Shown: piece after piece, positions 6,783 to 15,576 of the stretch
Numbering within the stretch: the stretch's first letter is position 1
Layout: each line of letters opens with the position of its first letter
NCBI GenBank assembly: GCA_013297585.1
Contig: JAAFHG010000017.1
Coordinates: 1-21,904, forward strand
Direction: 5' to 3'
DNA from: Chitinophagales bacterium
Lineage (GTDB): Bacteria; Bacteroidota; Bacteroidia; Chitinophagales; Chitinophagaceae
DNA length: 21,904 nucleotides
Made by a program: the position numbers and the translations under genes
The notes under the pieces: model-generated
The model's database searches: none
What the model saw: only the letters and a program-made list of their open reading frames with translations
Told to the model about the DNA's origin: nothing

Positions 6783-7445
6783 TTATCGCTTTACCAATTG
6801 CAAGTTTTGTACGCCTCGGTTATCTACATATTGCAGTACATACGTACCTGCTTTAATAACTGTATTTAGTGTAAATGACGTTTGTTGTACATTACTATTA
6901 ATCATTACTGTTTGCAGTTTTCTACCAATAATATCTATAACTGATAGGCTTGCATTACCAATAGGTGTACCATGAACAACAGTTACAAAATTGTTTGCAG
7001 GGTTAGGATACAGCGATAAGCGATTACTTACTTTGCTTTTAAGTGTAATAATAAAACTGTATTGGAACGAACCATCTTTGTCAATCATTTTTAATCGATA
7101 GTAGGCAACTTGTTCTATTGCACTTTTATCGGTAAACTCGTAGTTGTTTACAAGATTGTTATAAGCATTTACTGTGGCTATCGCATTAAAATTGATACCG
7201 TCGTTGCTCTTCTCAATACTAAAATTGCGCACATTTACCTCATTGGTTGTTTTCCAATAAAGTTGCGTAGTACTATTTTGTAATGTAGCCGAAAAGCTAA
7301 TAAGCGTCAAGGGCAAATAATCGGTAATGCCTTCGGGATCGTTAGGCAGCGTTGGCGGATCATCATTTTGAGCATAGCTAGATACTACAAACAAACTGCA
7401 AACTAATAGCAACGTCGTTTTTAAGAATAATTGACCTTTCATCAT
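6783..7445 (-). CDS. T9SS type A sorting-domain protein, small
   Basis: A 220-residue exported protein. The signal peptide ends near SSYAQ (residue 26). DDPPTLPNDPEG (28-39) follows, then a beta-sandwich-like region typical of cell-surface proteins of this phylum (LPLTLISFSATLQN, LYWKTTNEVNVRNFSIEKS, GINFNAIATVNA, AYYRLKMIDKDGSFQYS). Last comes a Por secretion tail of about 75 residues: LYPNPANNFVTV, DIIGRKLQ, GTYVLQYVDN and a basic LVKR end. That tail is the type A signal for export by the type IX system, which crosses the outer membrane and often attaches proteins to the surface. It lies 36 bp after the large T9SS gene and 97 bp before the PIDGG gene, all in one direction, so co-transcription is likely. 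The specific function is unknown. Confidence 0.85.
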   Translation of the reverse strand: MMKGQLFLKTTLLLVCSLFVVSSYAQNDDPPTLPNDPEGITDYLPLTLISFSATLQNSTTQLYWKTTNEVNVRNFSIEKSNDGINFNAIATVNAYNNLVNNYEFTDKSAIEQVAYYRLKMIDKDGSFQYSFIITLKSKVSNRLSLYPNPANNFVTVVHGTPIGNASLSVIDIIGRKLQTVMINSNVQQTSFTLNTVIKAGTYVLQYVDNRGVQNLQLVKR

Positions 7446-7481
7446 TATAAAATTGAAAGTGAAAATATTGAGTACTGTATA

Positions 7482-10304
7482 TTATAATTTAACCAACTTC
7501 ATTACAACTGTTGGCTCATTATCGTTAAATAGGCGTACTAAGTAAGTGCCAGATTGCAAAGCTTTAAGTTCACCTACACGTGTATCGCCTTGGTACACAT
7601 TTTTAAACATACCAGTAGATATTACTCGGCCACTTAAGTCTACAACTTGCCAGTTAGCAACTTGTGCATCGCTACCAAAATGTATAGCAAATTGATTGTT
7701 TCTTGTGGGATTACTTAATAGGTATGTTTTGCTTGTAGCAACTTCGTCTATTACACTTGTTAGTTTTTTGCGAACTTCTAGTTGAAATCTACCTTCTGCT
7801 TTAGAAGCGGCATCTGCTGTTACTTGAAAACTGTGAGAAAGGCCTTCTTTAACCAACACGGCTGTACCTAAATAGTTATCTACAAGGTAAGCTTCGTTGT
7901 TTCTATCTAATGCTTTAGGCATAGAAACCTCAAAGTCATAAGTGCCTAATCGTAAATTTTTGGTTGCTAATTTATAAGTACGTGTTTCTGCATCTTTTGG
8001 CAAATCAGCACCATTAAAAATAGCATATCTAGTGCCTTCTTTATCTACAATAGATAAATCGTGTGTGCCACTTGCACCTAAGTCGTAAGCATCAAGGTCA
8101 TTATCAAAAGCTTCGGTAGCTTTACTAAATCTGCCCCAAACAAATACTACTTCATCAGAAAAAGTATTAGCACCTTTAAGGCTTACACGTATAGAATTGT
8201 AATTATCATTGGCACCTAATAATGTTACACCACCTGTTGTACTACCTACAGCATTGGTAGTTTTATTAGCTTCTTTAATAGTTAAGTTAACTGCAGCAGC
8301 AGCTTTTACAAAAAATGCAGCACCATTTTCAATTACATTAGAACCTCCATTAACACCTGTAGCTGAACCAGATGCATAACTACTAAACGAGTAAGCACCA
8401 CCACCTAGAGGATTAACTCTATACACTGTAGTTGACGCCAAAACACCAGAAGCATTTTCTGAATTATCTACAACAGAAGTCCAACTAATATTTGATGCGT
8501 AAGGATTGGCAATTAAGTTCCACCCATTCGTAGATACTTTTGAAAGTAATATACTTTGTGTACCGTAATTAAGGCTACCAGTACCACTTAAAGTTTGTGC
8601 AGCTGAAATTCTGCTACCATATACCAATAAGCCATTTTTTGTACTTAAACCAGTTGTGCTACCTGAAATAGCTGTCCAGCCTGCATTTACAGATCCACTT
8701 GTGCCATAATTACCATTATCAGCAGCCTCGTTATAGTAGTAAGCCCAGGTTGGAGATTTTGTAGCAAAATAACTTAAACTAACTTCATTTGTACCAGCGC
8801 TACCGCCTACATAAGTGTTTGTTGCACCATTAAAAGGCAAACCTATTGTGCGCCATGCTGCATTAGCTGGTATATACCGCTGCACAATAGTGTTGCCAGA
8901 TATAGTACCAGAGCCATTGCCAATAGAACCTGTACCAGTTACAGTAGATTGTAAAGTAAGTTTGTCATTGGTAGTTAAAGTAAAACCTGTACCTATTGAC
9001 AACACGCCTTTTGTTCTAACAGTTAAGTTAGATATACCACTATTAGCGGTTGTAAGGTTTAAATTGGCATTTAGCGTAATACTTGCCGTACTATCAATAT
9101 TAATATTTGTAGTTTTAACACCAGTATTAACAGCAGACGGACTATTATAAATAATTGATGGTACACCAGCACCAGCACCTTGATCTTCGGTTGCTATAGA
9201 TTTTCCACTACCTGTGAATGTAATAGATGTAGAAGTATTAGTAGTATTTTCTGCACCAGCACCAAAGGTTAAAATAGCATTACCAGCAGCGGCAGACGCC
9301 GTATTTACTATAACACCGCCATTAATTACAAATGAACTATTATCGAAACCATTATTACTAAGTACAACACCTACATTAGTTCCACCTGCGGCACTAACTC
9401 TTACATTGTTTAAATTAAAGTTAGGGTTTGATGTTCCACCACTACCTCTTAGCAATGTAACAGTTGCAGAGGTTACTATAAATGAATCAAGAATAGTAGT
9501 AGTTAATGCAGTTGCATTACTTATAGTAGCAGTTGCACCACTCGCTATTTGTAATGTCCCTAATGTTCTTCCGCCTAAATTGGGATAACCAGAACCACCA
9601 AATATGGCATACGTAGTACCTTGCTCAAATTTAGAAATAGCTGCAGGAGCAGTAGAAGTGCCAAAAGGAGAGCTATTACTATAACTTGTAAATCTAGAAC
9701 CCGTTTTAAACAGCACTATTTCATCAACAGCACCGGTTGAGCCAAATATATTCGCAGCTTGTCTTGCATTTGCAGTAGCACTACCTGTACTACTGAACTG
9801 AATAGAGTTAACGTCTAATCCTATCAATTGGTTAACCTGACCGGTTCCTACAGTACCGCCAGTTCCAAAAGTGGCAAAATTTAAAGCTCCATTAATTGTT
9901 GTACTAGAGCCTGCAGGGATATTTATAACAATACCCATACTTGCCGTTGGCGAGTTTAAGGTAAGTGCTCTACCAGAAGCAATAGTTAATGCTGTAGTTG
10001 TATTGCCTCCACCTCCTAGGTTAATGGTACGAATAGAGCCAGTTGTTGCAAAAGTAACGTTCACAGTTCCACCAATTGCAATAGAGTTAACAGTAGTAGA
10101 CGTTGCAAAATCTAAAGCAATAGAATAAGCTGTTACACCAGTAGTTGTAATAACCACATCATCGTCTGCCGTAGGTATACCATCGCTCCAGTTACTAGCA
10201 TTGTCCCATACACCGCCAGTTGCAGCGCCAATCCAGTTGTTTGTGGCCGCTTGCGCAAGCGTACCCGCAAGCAGCAGGCAAAGAAATAAGTAAACCTTTT
10301 TCAT
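7482..10304 (-). CDS. Large T9SS-exported surface protein with beta-helical repeats
   Basis: A 940-residue protein with signal peptide MKKVYLFLCLLLAGTLAQA. A module common in Bacteroidota surface proteins follows (NNWIGAATGGVWDNASNWSDG with a DDDVVI step). Residues about 50-480 are low-complexity, rich in T, S, A, G and N, with repeated short beta strands such as LTIASGRALTLNS, as expected of a right-handed beta-helix or autotransporter-like stalk. The region about 480-700 has WRTIGLPFNG, GWNLIANPYASNISW and NGAAFFVKA, a pattern often seen before sorting domains. The last about 80 residues form a type A Por secretion tail (LSNPTRNNQFAIHF, VVDLSGRVIS, GTYLVRLF, KLVKL end). It is probably a surface adhesin or matrix protein; no catalytic motif is visible. 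The start ATG at 10304 begins a good signal peptide. Confidence 0.85.
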   Translation of the reverse strand: MKKVYLFLCLLLAGTLAQAATNNWIGAATGGVWDNASNWSDGIPTADDDVVITTTGVTAYSIALDFATSTTVNSIAIGGTVNVTFATTGSIRTINLGGGGNTTTALTIASGRALTLNSPTASMGIVINIPAGSSTTINGALNFATFGTGGTVGTGQVNQLIGLDVNSIQFSSTGSATANARQAANIFGSTGAVDEIVLFKTGSRFTSYSNSSPFGTSTAPAAISKFEQGTTYAIFGGSGYPNLGGRTLGTLQIASGATATISNATALTTTILDSFIVTSATVTLLRGSGGTSNPNFNLNNVRVSAAGGTNVGVVLSNNGFDNSSFVINGGVIVNTASAAAGNAILTFGAGAENTTNTSTSITFTGSGKSIATEDQGAGAGVPSIIYNSPSAVNTGVKTTNINIDSTASITLNANLNLTTANSGISNLTVRTKGVLSIGTGFTLTTNDKLTLQSTVTGTGSIGNGSGTISGNTIVQRYIPANAAWRTIGLPFNGATNTYVGGSAGTNEVSLSYFATKSPTWAYYYNEAADNGNYGTSGSVNAGWTAISGSTTGLSTKNGLLVYGSRISAAQTLSGTGSLNYGTQSILLSKVSTNGWNLIANPYASNISWTSVVDNSENASGVLASTTVYRVNPLGGGAYSFSSYASGSATGVNGGSNVIENGAAFFVKAAAAVNLTIKEANKTTNAVGSTTGGVTLLGANDNYNSIRVSLKGANTFSDEVVFVWGRFSKATEAFDNDLDAYDLGASGTHDLSIVDKEGTRYAIFNGADLPKDAETRTYKLATKNLRLGTYDFEVSMPKALDRNNEAYLVDNYLGTAVLVKEGLSHSFQVTADAASKAEGRFQLEVRKKLTSVIDEVATSKTYLLSNPTRNNQFAIHFGSDAQVANWQVVDLSGRVISTGMFKNVYQGDTRVGELKALQSGTYLVRLFNDNEPTVVMKLVKL

Positions 10305-10687
10305 GTTTGTTTAATTTTTTGTACTGTTATTAAATATTTAATTATGAGTATTCAAATAGTATGGCGTAAGCAGTAGTTTTTAAGAAGCCATAAAATCGTT
10401 AGAAACAAGCATAATTGTGTGAGCAATATTCACCATTAAACGTGGAAGCATGTGGGTGGTAATAAGCCAGAAAAGCGGTGTAAACTGACCAAAATTCAAT
10501 TTCAGAAGCTAAAAAATGAGAAATTAATTGCTTATTAAGGCATCGCAACGAAAACGTTTGCATTACCCGCATTTTTTACTGTAAAAAGCAAGTTCAACAA
10601 TTGCGAGTTGATACACAATTTATACGTGAGCAAAGGCTTATTGCATTAAATTTATAAATAATTAATTAAGCATTTCGCTAACCATTG
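10305..10687. other. 383-bp non-coding gap upstream of the large T9SS gene
   Basis: No gene longer than a few tens of codons is supported. The gap separates the sulfatase end from the large T9SS gene start and should hold the promoter of the latter; TACTATTTG (minus strand, about 10357-10365) is a near match to a -7 box with one extra base. It contains the 20-bp motif shared with the susC leader (10392-10411) and a 23-codon minus-strand frame (10380-10451) that overlaps it. No terminator was found for the sulfatase unit. Confidence 0.5.
10392..10411 (-). promoter_or_regulatory. Shared 20-bp upstream motif, copy A
   Basis: On the + strand this reads AAAATCGTTAGAAACAAGCA, identical at 19 of 20 positions to 18742-18761 in the susC leader and in the same orientation relative to the downstream gene. 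A second shared block, CAATATTC, follows 13 nt further on the + strand (19 nt in the other copy). It lies about 88 bp upstream of the large T9SS gene start. Confidence 0.45.
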
Positions 10688-12202
10688 CTATTTTTTTTCA
10701 ATTATTTTTTGTAATTGAGTAGCCATTTTCTTTACTATATCTGGGTATTGCTCTACCAAATTATGGTTCTCTTTAGGGTCATCTTCAAGATTATATAGCT
10801 GCGCAGTAGCTTGCAAGCCAGTAGCCACTACTTTGTTTTTTAACCATTCGGGCGCTTTACCATTAAAAGGAGCAATATATTTCCAATTGCCAGAACGTAG
10901 CGATGTTGTAAAAGCTTCTTCAATCATCAGCTTTCGGCCCTCTTTAGATCTGCCAAGCAAAACAGATATCATATTTTCACTATCTATTGTTGCGTTATTT
11001 TTATTAATGTCTTCACCCACAAGTTTTGCTAGCGAAGCCAATAAATCAACATGACTTATCAAGGCATTACTTTCATCAGGCTTAACTACGTTTGGCCAGT
11101 AAACAATCATGGGCACTCTAGTTCCACCCTCGTAAGCGCTGTATTTACCACCCTTATATATACCCGATGCTGCATGATTACCTATAAGTGTTGCAGCATT
11201 ATCGGTATAACCGTCATCTAATACAGGCCCATTATCGCTACTAAAAATAACAAGCGTATTATCTTCTATTTCAAGCTTTTTTAGGGCTTCCATTACTTTA
11301 CCTACCATCCAATCCATTTCTACAATAGCATCGCCACGTGCCCCCATTTTGGTAGCCCCTACAAACCTTGCATTTGGTGCTCTTGGTACGTGTATAGATG
11401 GCATACTGTAGTATAAGAAAAAGGGCTTTTGCCTATGTTGTGTTATAAATTCGGTTGCTTTATTGTTTAAAACTGTAGCAAACTCTTCATCTTTCCAATA
11501 AGCTTGATGGCCACCTTTCATAAACCCAATTCTACTTATACCATTTACAATAGTGCCACCATGCTGGCTATCTGCCTGCATTTTTAACATTTCTGGATGT
11601 GCTAAACCTGTGGCATCTTTACTAATATTTTCGCTATAGCTTACCGAAATAGAATCATTTGAATTAAAATTTACTACTCGCTGATTTTCTATGTAAACCG
11701 TAGGCACTCTATCTGGCGTTGCGGGTATTAAAAAACTGTAATCGAAACCAATTTGTGCAGGACCAGGCTTTATCTCAGCATTCCAATTGGGCTTTCCATC
11801 ACCCAAACCTAAATGCCATTTGCCTACTACACCTGTTGTATAGCCAGCATTTTTAAGTACCGATGCCAATGTTGCTTTACTTGACGATATCAACATGGGT
11901 GCATCGCCTGGTAAAATAGCAGCATTATTTCTAAAGGCATAACTGCCTGTTAATAATGCAAAACGTGAAGGTGTACATGTAGATGCTGAACAATGCCCAT
12001 CGGTAAATCTGATACCATTTTTAGCTAACGCATCTACATTTGGCGTTTGTACTGCTGTAGCACCGTAACAGCTTACATCGCCATAGCCCAAATCATCAAT
12101 ATAGATAATCACAATATTGGGTTTTTGCTTTTTTTCGCTTTTTGTACTAGCACATGAAACAATTAAACACGTTGTAAGTAGAAAGAGAAGTATTTTATTC
12201 AT
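10688..12202 (-). CDS. Sulfatase (formylglycine-dependent, arylsulfatase type) lipoprotein
   Basis: A 504-residue sulfatase that should remove sulfate esters from a glycan. From ATG 12202 the signal is MNKILLFLLTTCLIVSC with lipobox Cys17; an in-frame ATG at 12223 adds seven residues and gives a poorer signal. The core starts at PNIVIIYIDDLGYGD, with the metal-binding Asp pair 36-37. The maturation motif is CTPSR at 76-80 with GSYAFR after it; Cys76 is expected to become formylglycine. KWHLG, a C-terminal SSDNGP metal-site block and GGTRVPMIVYWP follow, so all key residues are present. The end (YNLEDDPKENHNL) is typical of the family. The lipobox suggests anchoring in the outer membrane or periplasm. 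It is the last gene of the PUL, 28 bp after the beta-helix gene. The maturase is not in the window. Confidence 0.93.
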   Translation of the reverse strand: MNKILLFLLTTCLIVSCASTKSEKKQKPNIVIIYIDDLGYGDVSCYGATAVQTPNVDALAKNGIRFTDGHCSASTCTPSRFALLTGSYAFRNNAAILPGDAPMLISSSKATLASVLKNAGYTTGVVGKWHLGLGDGKPNWNAEIKPGPAQIGFDYSFLIPATPDRVPTVYIENQRVVNFNSNDSISVSYSENISKDATGLAHPEMLKMQADSQHGGTIVNGISRIGFMKGGHQAYWKDEEFATVLNNKATEFITQHRQKPFFLYYSMPSIHVPRAPNARFVGATKMGARGDAIVEMDWMVGKVMEALKKLEIEDNTLVIFSSDNGPVLDDGYTDNAATLIGNHAASGIYKGGKYSAYEGGTRVPMIVYWPNVVKPDESNALISHVDLLASLAKLVGEDINKNNATIDSENMISVLLGRSKEGRKLMIEEAFTTSLRSGNWKYIAPFNGKAPEWLKNKVVATGLQATAQLYNLEDDPKENHNLVEQYPDIVKKMATQLQKIIEKK

Positions 12203-12230
12203 ATATACTAGCGGCTTACACATTAATATT

Positions 12231-13943
12231 TTAATTACTTATTTCAATAGCGCCTATGCTCGGCACACTAGCTATGGGTTTTCCTAAAATATCTTTTGCT
12301 AGTTGCAACGTAAACGTATCACTTAATGTACTTGTGTTAATGGCTGCTACTACCACGCCTTTACCTTTAATTAAGGTTGTACTTTGCGGTATATAATCCT
12401 TAATATTTGAGCCGCCCCCGTTTTTAAAAGCAGGGTTTCCTACAAGCGTATTGCGCTCGTATATTTCTAATTCTACAGGTAAACTTTTAACCTTTAAAAA
12501 TAAATTGTTGGCAATACACATATTAGCAATTGCATTATTGCCACTTAAGTCGGCTTTGTTTTGATCGCCAAGAACAAGCTGAAATGGATTGCTGGAGTAG
12601 AAAATATTATTGGCTATTAAAACGCCATTACAAGTATTTGTAAAGGCCAATTTGGGTTGTAGTGTGGCATCAACATAAATGGTATTGTTATATATATAGG
12701 TATTAAAAGGACCGCTACGAGGCTGATTATTACCTTGATAGCCACTTAACCACAGTATTTTACCTTCTTGAAAAGCGCCATTTTTTCCTTTTATCCTGTA
12801 CCCATCATTAACACTAATATTGTACCTGTAAACACTGTTATAATTATTGCCCAATACTTCGCAAAAACCACCTGCATTATTAGCACTAAAATTATACTGA
12901 ATAATTATATTATTGCAATTGTAATCTATATGAGAGCCATTTGAGTCACCTGGTCCATTGGCATTTAAAAACTGATTTTTCTCAATCAAAACATCAGATG
13001 CGCCCCACGTCCATAAACCACTACCTCTGCCCCATTTACGACTATCGGTATTGCTGCCAGAATGATCTACAATATTATTAGCTACGTATATAAACTGTAC
13101 TTCAGACATTTGAATACCTGGCCCACCTGTATGGTTTACAGTATTATTTATAATATTTATCAGTTTAATGTTTTTTTTATTGCCTGTAAGTTTAATACCT
13201 GTATGACTTACATTAAAAATATCGCAATTGTCTATATTTACATTTTCTATTACATTAGTTTGCTGCTTACTTATTAGTCTAATACCCCAGCCATATTTTT
13301 GTGTTCCATTAGGGCTTTTAACTTCGTCTTTATCTCTTACAAAACCTTCGTTTTCGTAATACACATCATTTATAAGTAAGTTACTAAGTGTTATATGTGT
13401 TATTAAAGCCTTGTTTACACTATTTATTAATACACCACATCGCATGTCTGACGCTTCGTTGCTATTACTAAATCCATTGGCTGTTAAGCTAATATTAGCA
13501 ATATTAATATAACTACAATCTTGAATAAGAATACCATTCGCTCTGCTTTTAAAATTAATGATGGCTCGTTTGGTAGATTTTACATTGCCCCAATCCAGCG
13601 ATGTGATAATAATTGGCTGTTCGGTATTGCCATTCTGACCAATCAAGCGTAAACTTCCCTCGTAACTTACATTAGCATCAAGAATAATTTTATCGCCAGC
13701 ATTTAATGTAAGCTGTTCAATTTTTTCAAGCGATTTAAAAGGTTTTTTCGTAGATGTACCAGTATTTGAATCGTTGCCAATAAAAGGATGTACATAATAT
13801 GTAGTAGGTAAAACGAAGGTATTTTTTCTTTTTTTACTGCCAATACTTTCGTTGGTATTACCTACAAAAGCATTGGTAGAGTAAGCTGTAAAGCTTAGTA
13901 AACCAATAAATAAGTAGGCAAGCAAGCTATTATTATTCAGCAT
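12231..13943 (-). CDS. Right-handed parallel beta-helix protein, putative polysaccharide-active
   Basis: A 570-residue exported protein with a hydrophobic signal (LLAYLFIGLLSFTAYSTNA). YYVHPFIGNDSNTGTSTKKP follows, the N-terminal pattern of many Bacteroidota parallel beta-helix polysaccharide lyases and hydrolases (DUF1565-like). The bulk consists of short helix-rung repeats rich in N, I and V (VLIEKNQFLNANG, NIIIQYNFSANNAGG, YRYNISVNDGYRIKG, TYIYNNTIYVDA, VLIANNIFYSSN), and it ends with PSIGAIEIS, a frequent terminal motif. The conserved DSNGSHIDYN and FCEVLGNN segments probably line the active groove. I cannot assign a lyase or hydrolase family. It sits between susD and the sulfatase, so it is the likely backbone-cleaving enzyme of the locus. 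Confidence 0.8.
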   Translation of the reverse strand: MLNNNSLLAYLFIGLLSFTAYSTNAFVGNTNESIGSKKRKNTFVLPTTYYVHPFIGNDSNTGTSTKKPFKSLEKIEQLTLNAGDKIILDANVSYEGSLRLIGQNGNTEQPIIITSLDWGNVKSTKRAIINFKSRANGILIQDCSYINIANISLTANGFSNSNEASDMRCGVLINSVNKALITHITLSNLLINDVYYENEGFVRDKDEVKSPNGTQKYGWGIRLISKQQTNVIENVNIDNCDIFNVSHTGIKLTGNKKNIKLINIINNTVNHTGGPGIQMSEVQFIYVANNIVDHSGSNTDSRKWGRGSGLWTWGASDVLIEKNQFLNANGPGDSNGSHIDYNCNNIIIQYNFSANNAGGFCEVLGNNYNSVYRYNISVNDGYRIKGKNGAFQEGKILWLSGYQGNNQPRSGPFNTYIYNNTIYVDATLQPKLAFTNTCNGVLIANNIFYSSNPFQLVLGDQNKADLSGNNAIANMCIANNLFLKVKSLPVELEIYERNTLVGNPAFKNGGGSNIKDYIPQSTTLIKGKGVVVAAINTSTLSDTFTLQLAKDILGKPIASVPSIGAIEISN

Positions 13944-14036
13944 TCATCTCTTTATTTCTAAGCATTAGAAAATACCTTCACCTTATGCAAGTGAATTATT
14001 GTATTTTTTGTAAAATGTAAATGATTCTGTAAACAG

Positions 14037-15566
14037 TTAACGCCACGCTGGGTGTTGCACCATTTTATTGTTTACATCAATTTCGGTTTGTGGCACAGGA
14101 AAAATTTCGGACTTTAAACCTTGAAAAACTGGTACATAACCAGGAATGTTATCGGCAATTGCTCTTTTAAATGCGTCTTCTACCAAACCCCATCTTTTTA
14201 AGTCGTAAAAACGTAAACCTTCCATTGCAAATTCTACCCTTCTCTCGTGGCGAAGTATTTGTCTTAATGCATCCTGGCTTAAGTTAGTACCCTCTGCAGC
14301 TTCAATGGTTCGCATATTTACCCTTTGTCTTACGCGGTTTATTAAAGTATAAACCTCAGGTGTTAGCTGGTTTAATTCAATTAACGCTTCTGCACGCATT
14401 AATAACACATCGGCGTACCTTAACACATAAAAATCTTGACTACCCGCACCAGAAACTGCAATACCAGAAACCGATGTAGTACGTAGGTATTTACGCTGGC
14501 CATAAGGTGTTGCACCACCTTGATATACTGGCTGACCAGCTATATAGGTATCGCCTACTACATAAAAGCTAGCTGCAAAACGTGGGTCTCTATTTGCTTT
14601 TTGATTAGCTGGGTTATAAAGGGGTGATGTTGTAATTGGTTTTCCATCTGTACAATAATATTCCCTAGCCAAATTTGGCATGGGTTGCTGATTTACTTTT
14701 GGCAGTGTTACAAATGTTGAAGAAAAGGTTTCGCCACCTTGCAGAGAATTGTTTACAAACCGTACAGCAAATACAATTTCTGTAGATGTTTCACCTGCTG
14801 GTACAAATAAATTAGCGTAACTGGCATTTAGTGTGTAGCCTAATGTTAAAAGTTGGGTAGTTACATCTAAAGCTTTTTGATACTCTTTATTGTACATATA
14901 CAACCTTGCAAGCATACCTAAGGCAGCACCATTAGTGGCATAACCAAGTTGTGCAGCGGGGTAAGCATTTGGCAATACACTTGCTGCTGCCAAAAAATCT
15001 TTTTCTATTTGTGCAGATACTTCGGCATATGTATTTTTTGGAAGATAACCAGTATTTAAATTTTGTACTGATAACACAAGTGGCACATCTTGAAAATAGA
15101 TAGCCAAATTCATATAAAAACTAGCTCTTAAAAAATAGGCTTGTGCCAACATTTGTTTTTTTGTGGCATCAGTTAATTCTGTAGCAGGTACTTTATCAAT
15201 ATTTTCTATAAAATAATTGGCCCTACCAATACCAGCGTAACTCTGAGCCCACAAATTTTGAAACATACCAGTAGTTGCATTTGCCAAAGCAATCATATAG
15301 TTACCTGGCCCTTCATATTTATAAGAATTGTAACAATTGTCGCCAAAATTGTCGTACATAGGTAAGCCAGCGTTTGCATTTAAGCAACCGCCATACATTT
15401 GGGTGGGCTGTAATGCATCATAAATACCATTTAGAGCAAACATGGCATCCGCTGAATCTTTCCAAAATTCTGTAACAACAATTTGGCTCAGGTTTCTCTT
15501 ATCAAGAAATTCTTTTGAGCAGCTGAAGAGACCTACTATAGATAGTAGTGTGATTAATTTTTTCAT
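14037..15566 (-). CDS. SusD-like glycan-binding outer-membrane lipoprotein
   Basis: A 509-residue SusD/RagB family protein that captures glycan at the cell surface and caps the SusC channel. The signal MKKLITLLSIVGLFSC gives lipobox Cys16, followed by SKEFLDKRN. The N-terminal region has the usual helical TPR fold (AQAYFLRASFYMNLAIYFQDVPLV, ALGMLARLYMYNKEYQKALD). The C-terminal region has RYADVLLMRAEALIELNQ, INRVRQR and the family hallmark RRVEFAMEGLRFYDLKRWG, ending in IFPVPQTEIDVNN. Its length is normal. It begins 10 bp after the end of the SusC gene, so the two are certainly one unit. The binding residues cannot be chosen from sequence, so the ligand is open. Confidence 0.96.
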   Translation of the reverse strand: MKKLITLLSIVGLFSCSKEFLDKRNLSQIVVTEFWKDSADAMFALNGIYDALQPTQMYGGCLNANAGLPMYDNFGDNCYNSYKYEGPGNYMIALANATTGMFQNLWAQSYAGIGRANYFIENIDKVPATELTDATKKQMLAQAYFLRASFYMNLAIYFQDVPLVLSVQNLNTGYLPKNTYAEVSAQIEKDFLAAASVLPNAYPAAQLGYATNGAALGMLARLYMYNKEYQKALDVTTQLLTLGYTLNASYANLFVPAGETSTEIVFAVRFVNNSLQGGETFSSTFVTLPKVNQQPMPNLAREYYCTDGKPITTSPLYNPANQKANRDPRFAASFYVVGDTYIAGQPVYQGGATPYGQRKYLRTTSVSGIAVSGAGSQDFYVLRYADVLLMRAEALIELNQLTPEVYTLINRVRQRVNMRTIEAAEGTNLSQDALRQILRHERRVEFAMEGLRFYDLKRWGLVEDAFKRAIADNIPGYVPVFQGLKSEIFPVPQTEIDVNNKMVQHPAWR

Positions 15567-15576
15567 ATAAAACTTT

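Noticed and set aside
8815..10128. Several + strand frames of 85-124 codons inside the large T9SS gene
   Set aside because: They are antisense shadows of a Thr/Ser/Ala-rich repeat protein; their valine/leucine-rich composition is what reversed codons of such a protein give.
13062..13277. A 71-codon + strand frame rich in Tyr and Ile
   Set aside because: It is antisense to the Asn/Ile-rich beta-helix rungs; the composition is a direct mirror of those codons.
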